Assembly (NCBI GenBank): GCA_017307505.1
Contig: JAFKEE010000045.1
Span: 47,035 to 111,034 of the forward strand
DNA from: Acidobacteriota bacterium
GTDB lineage: Bacteria > Acidobacteriota > Terriglobia > Bryobacterales > Bryobacteraceae
Length of the DNA: 64,000 nt
Reading direction: 5' to 3'
Below are positions 34,501-40,973 of the stretch, piece by piece; the first letter of the stretch is position 1; each line of letters starts with the position of its first letter. The notes beneath the pieces are model-generated. The model was not told the DNA's origin. It worked only from the letters and a program-made list of their open reading frames with translations, and did no database searches. A program made the position numbers and the translations under genes.

Positions 34501-35792
34501 CGTTTGTGTTCACGATCAGGGCGACAGATAGCCAGGGCGCCGCGGCCAATCAGCTGTACACGCTGACTGTGGGCTCGTCGATCCACATTACCAATACCTC
34601 CCCGCTCCCCGGCGGAACGGCCAATTTCTTCTATTCCCAGACGCTGTCCGCAACCGGGGGCACGCCGCCTTATTCCTGGTCGATCAGTTCCGGGGCGCTG
34701 CCCACGGGCATGCTCTTCTCGACGCAGGGCATTATCAGCGGGACACCGACGTCCGGCGGCAACTACCAGTTCGCAGTCAAGGTGACGGACGCCACGGGCG
34801 CGAGCACAACCCAGACGTTTACGCTTGCCATCACGGGCGGCGTTACCATCACCACTCCTTCCCCGCTGCCCGACGGCAGCGTCGGCTCCAGCTATTTCCT
34901 GACCTTTGGCGCCAACGGCGGCACAGGCCCATATACCTGGAGCATCACCTCCGGGGCCCTGCCCACCGGTCTGGCTCTTTCCGCTGCCGGCGCCCTCACC
35001 GGAGTGCCCACCGCCCAGGGGCAGTTCCAGTTCGTCGTCAAGATCGTCGACGGGACCGGGCTCTCGGCTTCCACTCCGTTTACGCTGACTGTCAACTCGG
35101 CCACGATCCTGCCGCGCGCCGGTGTGATAGCCCAACTCGCCTCGGGCGGCGGCTGGAAGACCAGCATCGTCCTCCTGAATCCGACGTCCTCCCCGGCCCA
35201 GGTGCGGGTCAATCTTATGGCGGAAGACGGCACCCCGCTGGTGTTGCCGGTCACGATCTCGCAGGCCGGCGCATCGATCACCGTGTCGGCGGCTGTCGTG
35301 GACCGCACCATCGCCTCCAACGGGCTGCTGCAGATCGACACCGAGGCCTTGATTTCCACGACCTCGGTAGGCTGGGCCGACGTGCGCAGCAGTTCCAGCA
35401 TCTCTGGATACGCCATATTCCGGCAACGCAGCGGCTCCGGCAGCGATTCCGAGGGCACCTCGCCCCTGGAAACGAAGTTCCCCACAAATGTTCTGGTCTC
35501 CTATGACCACACCTCCGGATTCTCGACGGGTGTGGCCCTGGTGAACCTGGAGACTTCGGGCACCGTCACGGCGATCATGCGCGACGACAGCGGGAATGAG
35601 CTGGCTCGCGACGCCATCGCCATCGGAGCCGGCGGCCATACGTCGTTCTCGATGGCGGATCGCTTCCCCATCCTCAATGGGCGGCGCGGGACGGTAGAGT
35701 TCGTGAATAACCAGAACTCGGGCACCGTGGCCCTGGGCCTGCGGTTCAGCCCGACGCTGACCTTCACGTCGCTGCCGGTCACCGGCCGCTAG
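31548..35792 (+). CDS. Secreted giant repeat protein, 12 putative Ig (He_PIG) domains
   Basis: 1414 aa. A signal peptide (KILFALLLMIGAITPSFAAS) and a ~110-residue N-terminal domain are followed by twelve tandem He_PIG domains of 85-95 residues (about 137-1185). Each has the pattern ITT-SPLP-G-VG-YSQTL, GGT-PYTW, LP-GL-LS, G-ISGTPT and F-V-VTD. The last ~230 residues form a different all-beta region (GVIAQLASGGGWKTSIVLLNPTS), starting WKTSIVLLNP and ending SLPVTGR, with no LPXTG, PEP-CTERM or T9SS sorting signal. It is likely a surface adhesin or cell-envelope stalk. It has no close neighbours on the same strand and a clear terminator follows. Confidence 0.9.
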   Translation: MNRMPTTKILFALLLMIGAITPSFAASAVYSFTGVASDGRTLSFQYTAPALLSSATVVASSQASCAPACDDIGFFPNAQLNYDLLVIDSRNVGGPPTAFTFYFPAGSFASAGAYKTLSIAGGSSAGSLTVQPTGSPVVTTTALPRGSVGIAYSTTIAAQGGTGGLSYAVAGGSLPAGLTLNSSGVLSGTPTASGTSQVTIRVTDSSQASSTRNFSIVIAQGLAITSLSSLPGGTLGLPYSTNLAATGGSPSYSWVVESGALPPGVQLSPAGSLTGTPFTGGSFTFTARVTDTANVSANQVFTISISSILTITSNSALPNGSVNSPYSAPLSVVGGAAPYTWTLTSGQLPIGLTLSTAGIISGTPVTSGSVSFSVKVQDNGLNLATQSFNLSIGVGLAITTVSPLPSGMIGSAYQYTLTSVGGTPPYTWANASGTLPAGLSLSSLGVVSGIPTAAGSSTFFARVTDANSNTATVPLVLAVLPTLQITTANPLPAATPGAAYSQTLAVTGGSGPYTWTLAGGSLPQGLSLSAVGVITGTPTSAGTSNFVVRVADSSSGFTLQSFNLTVGGSLTFTTASPLQNAPTGTAYSQTLGVSGGTAPYTFSVAGGSLPPGLSLAASGVLSGTPTVAGTYTFTVLVTDATGLTTAKEFSVTTGASGFNIDTPAALPNGTVNVVYSQTMAASGGTQPYTWIQTEGSLPPGLSLAPNGVISGIPTTVGSYIFLLRVTDALSAVATKTMTLTVSQTGGSTLTITTPSPLPVAPLNQAYTATMAGSGGTPPYIWTFSGGSIPPGLQLNTNGTLSGTPTTAGTYSFNILLTDNTGASVQGAFSLTVGSGLTITTPTTLPNGSVGLAYSQSITATGGTAPYVFSLQSGTLPAGLSLNTSGLISGTPVGASTSSFTVRVQDAAGASVTSTFTLVVGSVASGIVILPSTVPGGAVGVPYSQALTASGGTAPYIFALFSGALPPGVTVSTTGVLSGTPTSSGSFVFTIRATDSQGAAANQLYTLTVGSSIHITNTSPLPGGTANFFYSQTLSATGGTPPYSWSISSGALPTGMLFSTQGIISGTPTSGGNYQFAVKVTDATGASTTQTFTLAITGGVTITTPSPLPDGSVGSSYFLTFGANGGTGPYTWSITSGALPTGLALSAAGALTGVPTAQGQFQFVVKIVDGTGLSASTPFTLTVNSATILPRAGVIAQLASGGGWKTSIVLLNPTSSPAQVRVNLMAEDGTPLVLPVTISQAGASITVSAAVVDRTIASNGLLQIDTEALISTTSVGWADVRSSSSISGYAIFRQRSGSGSDSEGTSPLETKFPTNVLVSYDHTSGFSTGVALVNLETSGTVTAIMRDDSGNELARDAIAIGAGGHTSFSMADRFPILNGRRGTVEFVNNQNSGTVALGLRFSPTLTFTSLPVTGR
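31959..35095 (+). repeat. Twelve tandem He_PIG-encoding repeats
   Basis: About 260 bp per unit, conserved more in protein than in DNA; the units begin near residues starting VTTTALPRGSVG and end with ITTPSPLPDGSVG. The repeated codons for SGTPT and GG(T/S)-PY are the best DNA landmarks. Confidence 0.8.
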
Positions 35793-35818
35793 GCACGGTC
35801 CATCGAGCCTGTCTCAAC

Positions 35819-35866
35819 AACGGCCCGGTTGTACCCCAAGGGGTGCGGCCGGGCCGTTCGGTTTTT
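35819..35866 (+). terminator. Intrinsic terminator after the He_PIG gene
   Basis: AACGGCCCGG (35819-35828) pairs perfectly with CCGGGCCGTT (35849-35858), followed by CGG and TTTTT. The 20-nt loop contains a small CCCC/GGGG stem. Confidence 0.88.
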
Positions 35867-36473
35867 ATGCTTCGAGACGGCGCCACGAGGCCACCGCCGG
35901 CCGCATGAAGATTGGCCCAACTATTTGATGGGCGGGCCAATAGCTCCGCTTTCTGCCGCGGGGACGTTTTGTCCAATGCCCTCTGTTTGAAAAAGAAGAT
36001 AGCAGCCCATTGGTGCCGTGCGGGTACATTTAATTCCGAATGATTTAGGACGTAATTTCTTCCGGCAGACGTGATTGAAGCTGAACAGCTTCAAACTCAA
36101 CAAAAGTGACGGCAGTCCCAGGCAGGTTGCGCGAGCTGCGAAAAAACCTCGAAAACCTGAGGGGACGAGTGATCATAGATTCTGGCCTACCCGCCGGGAC
36201 AATCATGAAAAACCCAATAAAGAGAGGGGTTGGACGCGATCAGAGGGCTTGAGATCGGCGTCCTGGGGGCGACAACGGCCGTGACGGCGGCAGCCTCCGG
36301 CCGGCTGCCAGTTCTCGCCAGGATGGCTATCCAAGGATTGGTTTCGCCACTCATATTGGGGGGAATTCCATCGGAACTGCATCCAAATTGATGTAAGTTG
36401 TGGTTGGAAATACGTGCAATCCCGTCTGGAATGGGTGTGAGGGTGGTTCTGCTGGAGGAGACCGCGAGAGACG
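35867..36473. other. Intergenic region, 607 bp, no supported gene
   Basis: The only distinct structure is a palindrome TTGAAGCTG-aa-CAGCTTCAA at 36075-36094. A 48-codon frame from GTG 36106 reads like a plausible peptide (VIIDSGLPAGTI) but has no ribosome site, so it is not called. No RNA gene was recognised. Confidence 0.5.
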
Positions 36474-36508
36474 AAAAACCCGCCACGCGCATGAACGCGC
36501 GTGGCGGG
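36474..36508 (-). terminator. Intrinsic terminator after the zinc-knuckle gene
   Basis: On the minus strand, CCCGCCACGCGC-gttcat-GCGCGTGGCGGG is a perfect 12-bp stem, followed by TTTTT. Confidence 0.9.
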
Positions 36509-36530
36509 TCTATACAATCATGACTTCGAA

Positions 36531-36806
36531 TTAAGCGTTCGGTCTTTGCGGGCAGGTTCTTGCATTATGGCCGGTCTTGCCACAGATCTTGCAGGTACGT
36601 TGTTTCTTCTCACCTGCCTTGGGGGCCTTGGCGCTGTACCGGCCACCCGTCTCCACCAGATCAAAGGTGAAGCCGAGCTCTTTCAGGGTTTCAATTTGCG
36701 CCTGGATGGAAGCGATGGCCTCGTCCCGGGCTTCGTTCATCAGGGTCTGATACTTGGCCTTGAAGTCGAGGGCCTTCTCAATTTTGGTAGGTTTTGGGTC
36801 CGCCAT
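36531..36806 (-). CDS. Small CCHC zinc-knuckle protein
   Basis: 91 aa. Residues 1-50 form charged helices (KIEKALDFKAKYQTLMNEAR, then DEAIASIQAQIETLKELGF), and a basic linker (AKAPKAGEKKQR) leads into a canonical zinc knuckle with Cys72, Cys75, His80 and Cys85 (CKICGKTGHNARTC, spacing C-x2-C-x4-H-x4-C). This motif binds single-stranded nucleic acid in retroviral Gag and eukaryotic RNA-binding proteins and is uncommon in bacteria. A strong terminator 22 bp downstream and the closed reading frame show that it is a real gene. Function: probably RNA or ssDNA binding (inference from the motif). Terminal residues are CPQRPNA. Confidence 0.85.
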   Translation of the reverse strand: MADPKPTKIEKALDFKAKYQTLMNEARDEAIASIQAQIETLKELGFTFDLVETGGRYSAKAPKAGEKKQRTCKICGKTGHNARTCPQRPNA

Positions 36807-36883
36807 TGCAATACTTCATATCATAGATGCAAACAACCGGTCAAGGAGGCGGCCCACTGAGGGCGATTATCCCTAGTCCCGGA

Positions 36884-36933
36884 CCGGGCATTAATGGGAA
36901 GAGTGTAATGCCCGGAGCGTCCTGTTCCGGGCA
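36884..36933 (-). ncRNA. Two overlapping, mutually exclusive hairpins
   Basis: In minus-strand order, TGCCCGGA (36926-36933) pairs with TCCGGGCA (36909-36916); alternatively CCGGGCATTA (36906-36915) pairs with TAATGCCCGG (36884-36893). The shared middle arm cannot be in both stems. It lies just after the GH2 gene and 78 bp before the zinc-knuckle gene, so it could be the GH2 terminator region or a leader switch. No clear U tract follows. Confidence 0.4.
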
Positions 36934-36944
36934 CAATCTCCAAT

Positions 36945-39900
36945 TTATTTCAACATGGCCGAAGGAGAGGACTGTTTTGTGCCTGAGGCTGTCGCGGCAA
37001 CTTCTTCGAGGTTATAACCCGCGATGGTGATTCGCGGCGACTCGCCCCGCGTATCGGCTTCGCGTATTTCGGTGGCGATCGTGCGCGTTTCGCCGGGCAT
37101 CAGCGAGATGTAATTGTCGCTATACAGGGCTGGAAGGATCCGGTCTCCACTGCCGGTGCGCACCACTTTGGCCCGCACCATGAGGGCCGGTGTCTTGGAA
37201 ACGTTCCGCAGTTCGGTTGACAGATGCCATACTCCACCTTGCCGCTGCACATTGGTCACCGCGGTCAGCCTGGCCCTGCCCAAAGTCCGGAGGGCCTGGA
37301 AATTGCCTTCCTGGGTGCCGCGCCAATAGAAGTTGTCCGAGAGCACCCGTCCGTTCTTCGACAGCTTCAACCGCAGGAAATGAACGGAAGAAAGGCCCGT
37401 GGGGTACTCTATGCGGCCTGCGACGGTTGTGCTGTCCTCATTCGAATCCAGAGTATAGGAAAGTTCCCGTTTCACCGTCCCGTCGAGGTTTACAATCTGT
37501 AGCTGTGCTGACAGCCCGGCCTGGTTCCCCGCACTGTAGTTCACCACCTCCACTGCATCCGTTGCCGGATTCCATTGGATATGTAGCGGCTCGGAAGCTT
37601 TCTTGCTTCCAAAATATCCGGATCCCGGCTCCAGGTAATAGTCGTACGTCTGCCAGACAAATGAAGGCCACGTGGGATGACTCATCCAAATCAGCAGGCC
37701 CATCCTGAATTTACTCTGCGATTCAAACATGGCCCGGTGACCTTCGTAGTTCACGAATTGTGCAAGTTCCACCCATTCCTCAATATTCTTCGCCCCTCCA
37801 TAGCTCTTCTCGATGCGATCAAGGAAAGAGGCTCCGCCCTGGGCGCCGGTGAGGCAGAAGTCGTGAAGTCCCCACATGCGCCCCTGGGGCCACATGGCGG
37901 ATTCGGGCATCATCTGCCGCAGGCTGTCCATGCTGACAATATTGGGCATGCCCATCTCGCTGTGGAATTTGGGGGTGGCCCGCTCTGTAAAGTAGGTCTT
38001 GAGAGGCATCGCCTGGTAAGGGCCATGGCCGCTGACGACATCGTCCGCGGAGCTGGAGATGTAGTGGATGCCCGGGTGCAGGGCGGCCAGCGCCTCACGG
38101 ATGCCGTCGTCTAGCGGTTTGGGCGGAAATCCTTCATTTCTACCGCAGTAGAGGCCTACGGAGGGGTGGTTGCGGATGCGGCGAATGGTGTCCCTGACGT
38201 TGGCGAGAAACATCCCGTTGTCGTCCGGATCGGGACCATCCCACGGGTTAGCGAGCCAGAAATCCTGCCAGACGACGATTCCGTGGCGGTCGCACGCCTC
38301 GTAGAATTCGTCGTCGCCGATCTGCCCCACCCAGTTGCGGATCATGGTGAAGTTCATGTCACGGTGGTAGCGGATGGCGGCATCGTACTCGCGGCCCCGA
38401 TACCGCAGCATGGACTCTCCGAAGCCCCAATTGCCGCCGCGGGGGATGAATCTGCGGCCATTGATCCACATGCGGAGCGCGCCGCCTTCCTCGCTGTAAG
38501 TGAACTGCCGGATGCCGGCCTGGAACGACTTCCGGTCTGAAACCTGATTGGCGGCGGTTTCGAAGCGCAGATCAACGTCATACAAATCCGGCTGGCCGTA
38601 GCCCGCCGGCCACCACAGTTTCGGATTCCGAAGATGCAAAACGGCATTATTGGATGGATCCAGTTTTACTGTCTGTTCTCCTCCGGCAGGCAGAGTGACT
38701 TTCGTGGAAGCCGAAACATTGCCGAAACGGCCGGTGAGCACGCCGCTGACGGCGCTGGGGGCGTTATTGCGGAGGGTGACTTCCAGAGTCACGTCGGCCT
38801 GCGAGGTGTCAGGCAGGGGGAGGGCAGTGAGGACCCGCGGGTTCTCTATCGTGACTGCGCCCGTGGAGGTGAGATAGACGTCGTTCCAGATGCCGGTGTC
38901 GCGCCCGCGGATGGTGGGGATCCAGTCCCAGCCAATGGCGGCATGGTAGGTGGGGTTGTCGGCTCCGGGCACGCCGCCGTTCTTGTCGGGACTCTCGTAG
39001 GTCTTTTCCTTGATGCTGCCGGGGTGGGCGAGTTTTTCGACTCGGATGGCGATGGCGTTGCGTGCTCCGGGCCTGATCAGCCGGGTGACATCAAACCGGC
39101 CCCGCAGGAAGCCGCCCTCGACGCGGCCCAGGCGGCTGCCATTGAGATAGATCTCGGCCTTCCAGTTGATGCCGTCCAGATTGAGCCAGACATGCTGGTC
39201 TGGTGACTGGACCGGCGGGGCGGTGAACTCGTCGCGGTACCAGAAGTCGGCATGGAAGAACGAGTCCGAAATCATCAACTGGTTGTCGCCGTAGTTCGGG
39301 TCGGGCAGGGCTCCGGCGTTGTAGTAGCTGGAAAGCACGGTGCCGGGGACGGTGGCGATCACCCAGTCCGCGTCGCGGTATCCGGGCTGGGAGATATCCT
39401 GCCCGCCGGATGGGACGAGAGAGTCGCGTTGTACCCGCCAACCGCCGCCGGCCAGATCCAGCCGGCCATCGGCGCGAGCGGCGGGCGCGGGCCTGGGCTG
39501 CGGCAGCAGGCCGCCTGTGCCGAAGACTTCCAGTTCACTCAGCAGATAGCCCTCGGGTGTAGCAGGTTTGTCGAGTTGGAGGCGTACATAACGCGCCTGG
39601 AGAGGTTGAGGCAGTTCGATGGTGTCAGTCGAGCCGGAGCCGGCGGGCAGCGGCTGGACGGTCTTCCAGTTCGCGCCGTCGGAGGAAGTCTGCAAGGATC
39701 CACTGGCTGCGCGGCGGATCCAGGTGAGGACGACGCGCTGCAGCTTCGACTCGGCGCCCAGGTCTACGGAAACCCACTCCGCGCCGGCGCCGGCCGGCTT
39801 CCAGGCGCTGGTGAAATTCCAGGGGCCGCCCAGGTGGATCTGAACGTTATTGCGGAAGAAGGTCACTTCATTGGCCTGCCAGCTGGCGGCGCGAGCGTCC

Positions 39901-40493
39901 TGGAAGAGGAGACGGTAGAAGCGTGCGCGGGCGGGCTGCTGGAAGTGGACGGATCGCAGGATCTCGCCCGTCGGTCTGGACATCTGGCTGGTTTGTCCCA
40001 GTTCTCTCCAGTTCCGGCCATCGTCGGAGCCCGTGACGCGGCAGTTCCAGTTTTCCGGCTCTCCGTGCGCCACCAGGCGGGCATCGATCTCGATGCGGTC
40101 AATCTCCGGCGGATCATCGCCGCCGATTTCGAACTGTACCCACGCTTCCTTGCCGCGCAGGGTCACGCCGCTCACCCAGTTGCCGTCGAGCAACCACTCG
40201 CGTTCATTCTTCCGGAGAACACCTTGCTGGCTGGTGGAGACCGAGACCCAGCGGGGCACGCGGGTGTCCTTGATGCCGTCCGTGACGAGTTGGGCGGTCA
40301 GGTTGTAGTCGTAGCTGCTGGAGTGGAAGGTGGGACGCCGCAGGGCCAGATTGCGCACGGGACCGGAATCGGGCCGAAGCATGGGACTAAAGTCCTGTTT
40401 CGGGTCGCCCGGATAGATACCAACGCCTCGGGTGAACTCCTGCGCCTGGAGTGCCAGCCCCAGCGCGAAAACGGCCAAAATCGTGGATCGCAT
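36945..40493 (-). CDS. Secreted GH2-family glycosidase with N-terminal discoidin-like domains
   Basis: 1182 aa. A signal peptide (STILAVFALGLALQAQ) is followed by two F5/8-type C (discoidin-like) carbohydrate-binding domains in residues ~45-345 (NLALRRPTFHSSSYDYNLTA; WVSVDLGAESKLQRVVLTWI). The GH2 part has the sugar-binding jelly roll (VWLNLDGINWKAEIYLNG), an Ig-like middle domain and the TIM barrel with the acid/base Glu787 in GRNEGFPP and the likely nucleophile Glu846 in FHSEMGMPN. It resembles exo-beta-glucosaminidase or beta-mannosidase subgroups more than beta-galactosidase. An AAAGG site sits before ATG 40493. It would cut a polysaccharide outside the cytoplasm; the exact linkage is not known. 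Confidence 0.88.
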   Translation of the reverse strand: MRSTILAVFALGLALQAQEFTRGVGIYPGDPKQDFSPMLRPDSGPVRNLALRRPTFHSSSYDYNLTAQLVTDGIKDTRVPRWVSVSTSQQGVLRKNEREWLLDGNWVSGVTLRGKEAWVQFEIGGDDPPEIDRIEIDARLVAHGEPENWNCRVTGSDDGRNWRELGQTSQMSRPTGEILRSVHFQQPARARFYRLLFQDARAASWQANEVTFFRNNVQIHLGGPWNFTSAWKPAGAGAEWVSVDLGAESKLQRVVLTWIRRAASGSLQTSSDGANWKTVQPLPAGSGSTDTIELPQPLQARYVRLQLDKPATPEGYLLSELEVFGTGGLLPQPRPAPAARADGRLDLAGGGWRVQRDSLVPSGGQDISQPGYRDADWVIATVPGTVLSSYYNAGALPDPNYGDNQLMISDSFFHADFWYRDEFTAPPVQSPDQHVWLNLDGINWKAEIYLNGSRLGRVEGGFLRGRFDVTRLIRPGARNAIAIRVEKLAHPGSIKEKTYESPDKNGGVPGADNPTYHAAIGWDWIPTIRGRDTGIWNDVYLTSTGAVTIENPRVLTALPLPDTSQADVTLEVTLRNNAPSAVSGVLTGRFGNVSASTKVTLPAGGEQTVKLDPSNNAVLHLRNPKLWWPAGYGQPDLYDVDLRFETAANQVSDRKSFQAGIRQFTYSEEGGALRMWINGRRFIPRGGNWGFGESMLRYRGREYDAAIRYHRDMNFTMIRNWVGQIGDDEFYEACDRHGIVVWQDFWLANPWDGPDPDDNGMFLANVRDTIRRIRNHPSVGLYCGRNEGFPPKPLDDGIREALAALHPGIHYISSSADDVVSGHGPYQAMPLKTYFTERATPKFHSEMGMPNIVSMDSLRQMMPESAMWPQGRMWGLHDFCLTGAQGGASFLDRIEKSYGGAKNIEEWVELAQFVNYEGHRAMFESQSKFRMGLLIWMSHPTWPSFVWQTYDYYLEPGSGYFGSKKASEPLHIQWNPATDAVEVVNYSAGNQAGLSAQLQIVNLDGTVKRELSYTLDSNEDSTTVAGRIEYPTGLSSVHFLRLKLSKNGRVLSDNFYWRGTQEGNFQALRTLGRARLTAVTNVQRQGGVWHLSTELRNVSKTPALMVRAKVVRTGSGDRILPALYSDNYISLMPGETRTIATEIREADTRGESPRITIAGYNLEEVAATASGTKQSSPSAMLK

Positions 40494-40600
40494 CGATTAC
40501 CTTTATACCTGATTGTCTGCTTCCAGCCCGTTTGGGGCCGGATCCCCAGCCGCCGGGGCTGGCCGGGATCATGACCTCGAACGTCAGGAAAATGCGCCTT

Positions 40601-40654
40601 ACCTTCACTTTTTCGAAACAAATTGCGTGCAAAAGCGTCTTGTTAAGTGAAGGT
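40601..40654 (+). promoter_or_regulatory. Structured 5' leader stem before small gene
   Basis: ACCTTCACTT (40601-40610) and AAGTGAAGGT (40645-40654) form a perfect 10-bp stem, with an inner AACAA/TTGTT stem (40617-40621 with 40640-40644) across a bulge. It ends 26 bases before the ATG at 40681. It may be an RNA element or a spaced operator. Confidence 0.45.
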
Positions 40655-40680
40655 GCTGTTGGGCACCCCAGGAGGGCGAA

Positions 40681-40872
40681 ATGAGCCTCAAAGACCGTTT
40701 AGAGCTGGAACGAGAGATTCTGGAAAAGATCGAGCAGAGCCGGGAAGGCTCCGCCGAACAGGATTACGAAGCGCTGGAACGCGCCATCATCGAGCGTGAG
40801 CTCGCTGAACTCGAAGAGCAAGTGGAAACTGAGCCGGAGCACGTCCTAGTGCGCCGCCGGAAACATAACTAA
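40681..40872 (+). CDS. Small acidic coiled-coil protein
   Basis: 63 aa, mostly one charged amphipathic helix: RLELEREILEKIEQ, then YEALERAIIERELAELEEQVE, ending in a basic RRRKHN tail. The ribosome site CAGGAGGGCG seven bases before the ATG is near-consensus, which supports a translated gene in spite of its size. No family is recognised. It stands alone between the divergent GH2 gene and the convergent ADOP gene. It could be an adaptor or a nucleic-acid/ribosome-associated protein, but nothing in the sequence decides. Confidence 0.7.
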   Translation: MSLKDRLELEREILEKIEQSREGSAEQDYEALERAIIERELAELEEQVETEPEHVLVRRRKHN

Positions 40873-40973
40873 GCGGCCTGTATTGTAGCAGTTGAATCCC
40901 TAAATCCGAATAGGCAGGATAGCAGGCGCGCAGGACACGTGTGCTCTGTCCGGCTCATCGGGAAAAGCTGCGG

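Noticed and set aside
31959..35095. CRISPR-like repeats
   Set aside because: The repeats are protein-coding He_PIG domains in one frame with diverged DNA; no CRISPR spacer pattern or cas gene.
36106..36252. 48-codon plus-strand frame from GTG with a plausible peptide
   Set aside because: No ribosome site, no family, lies in a gene-free region; could be chance.
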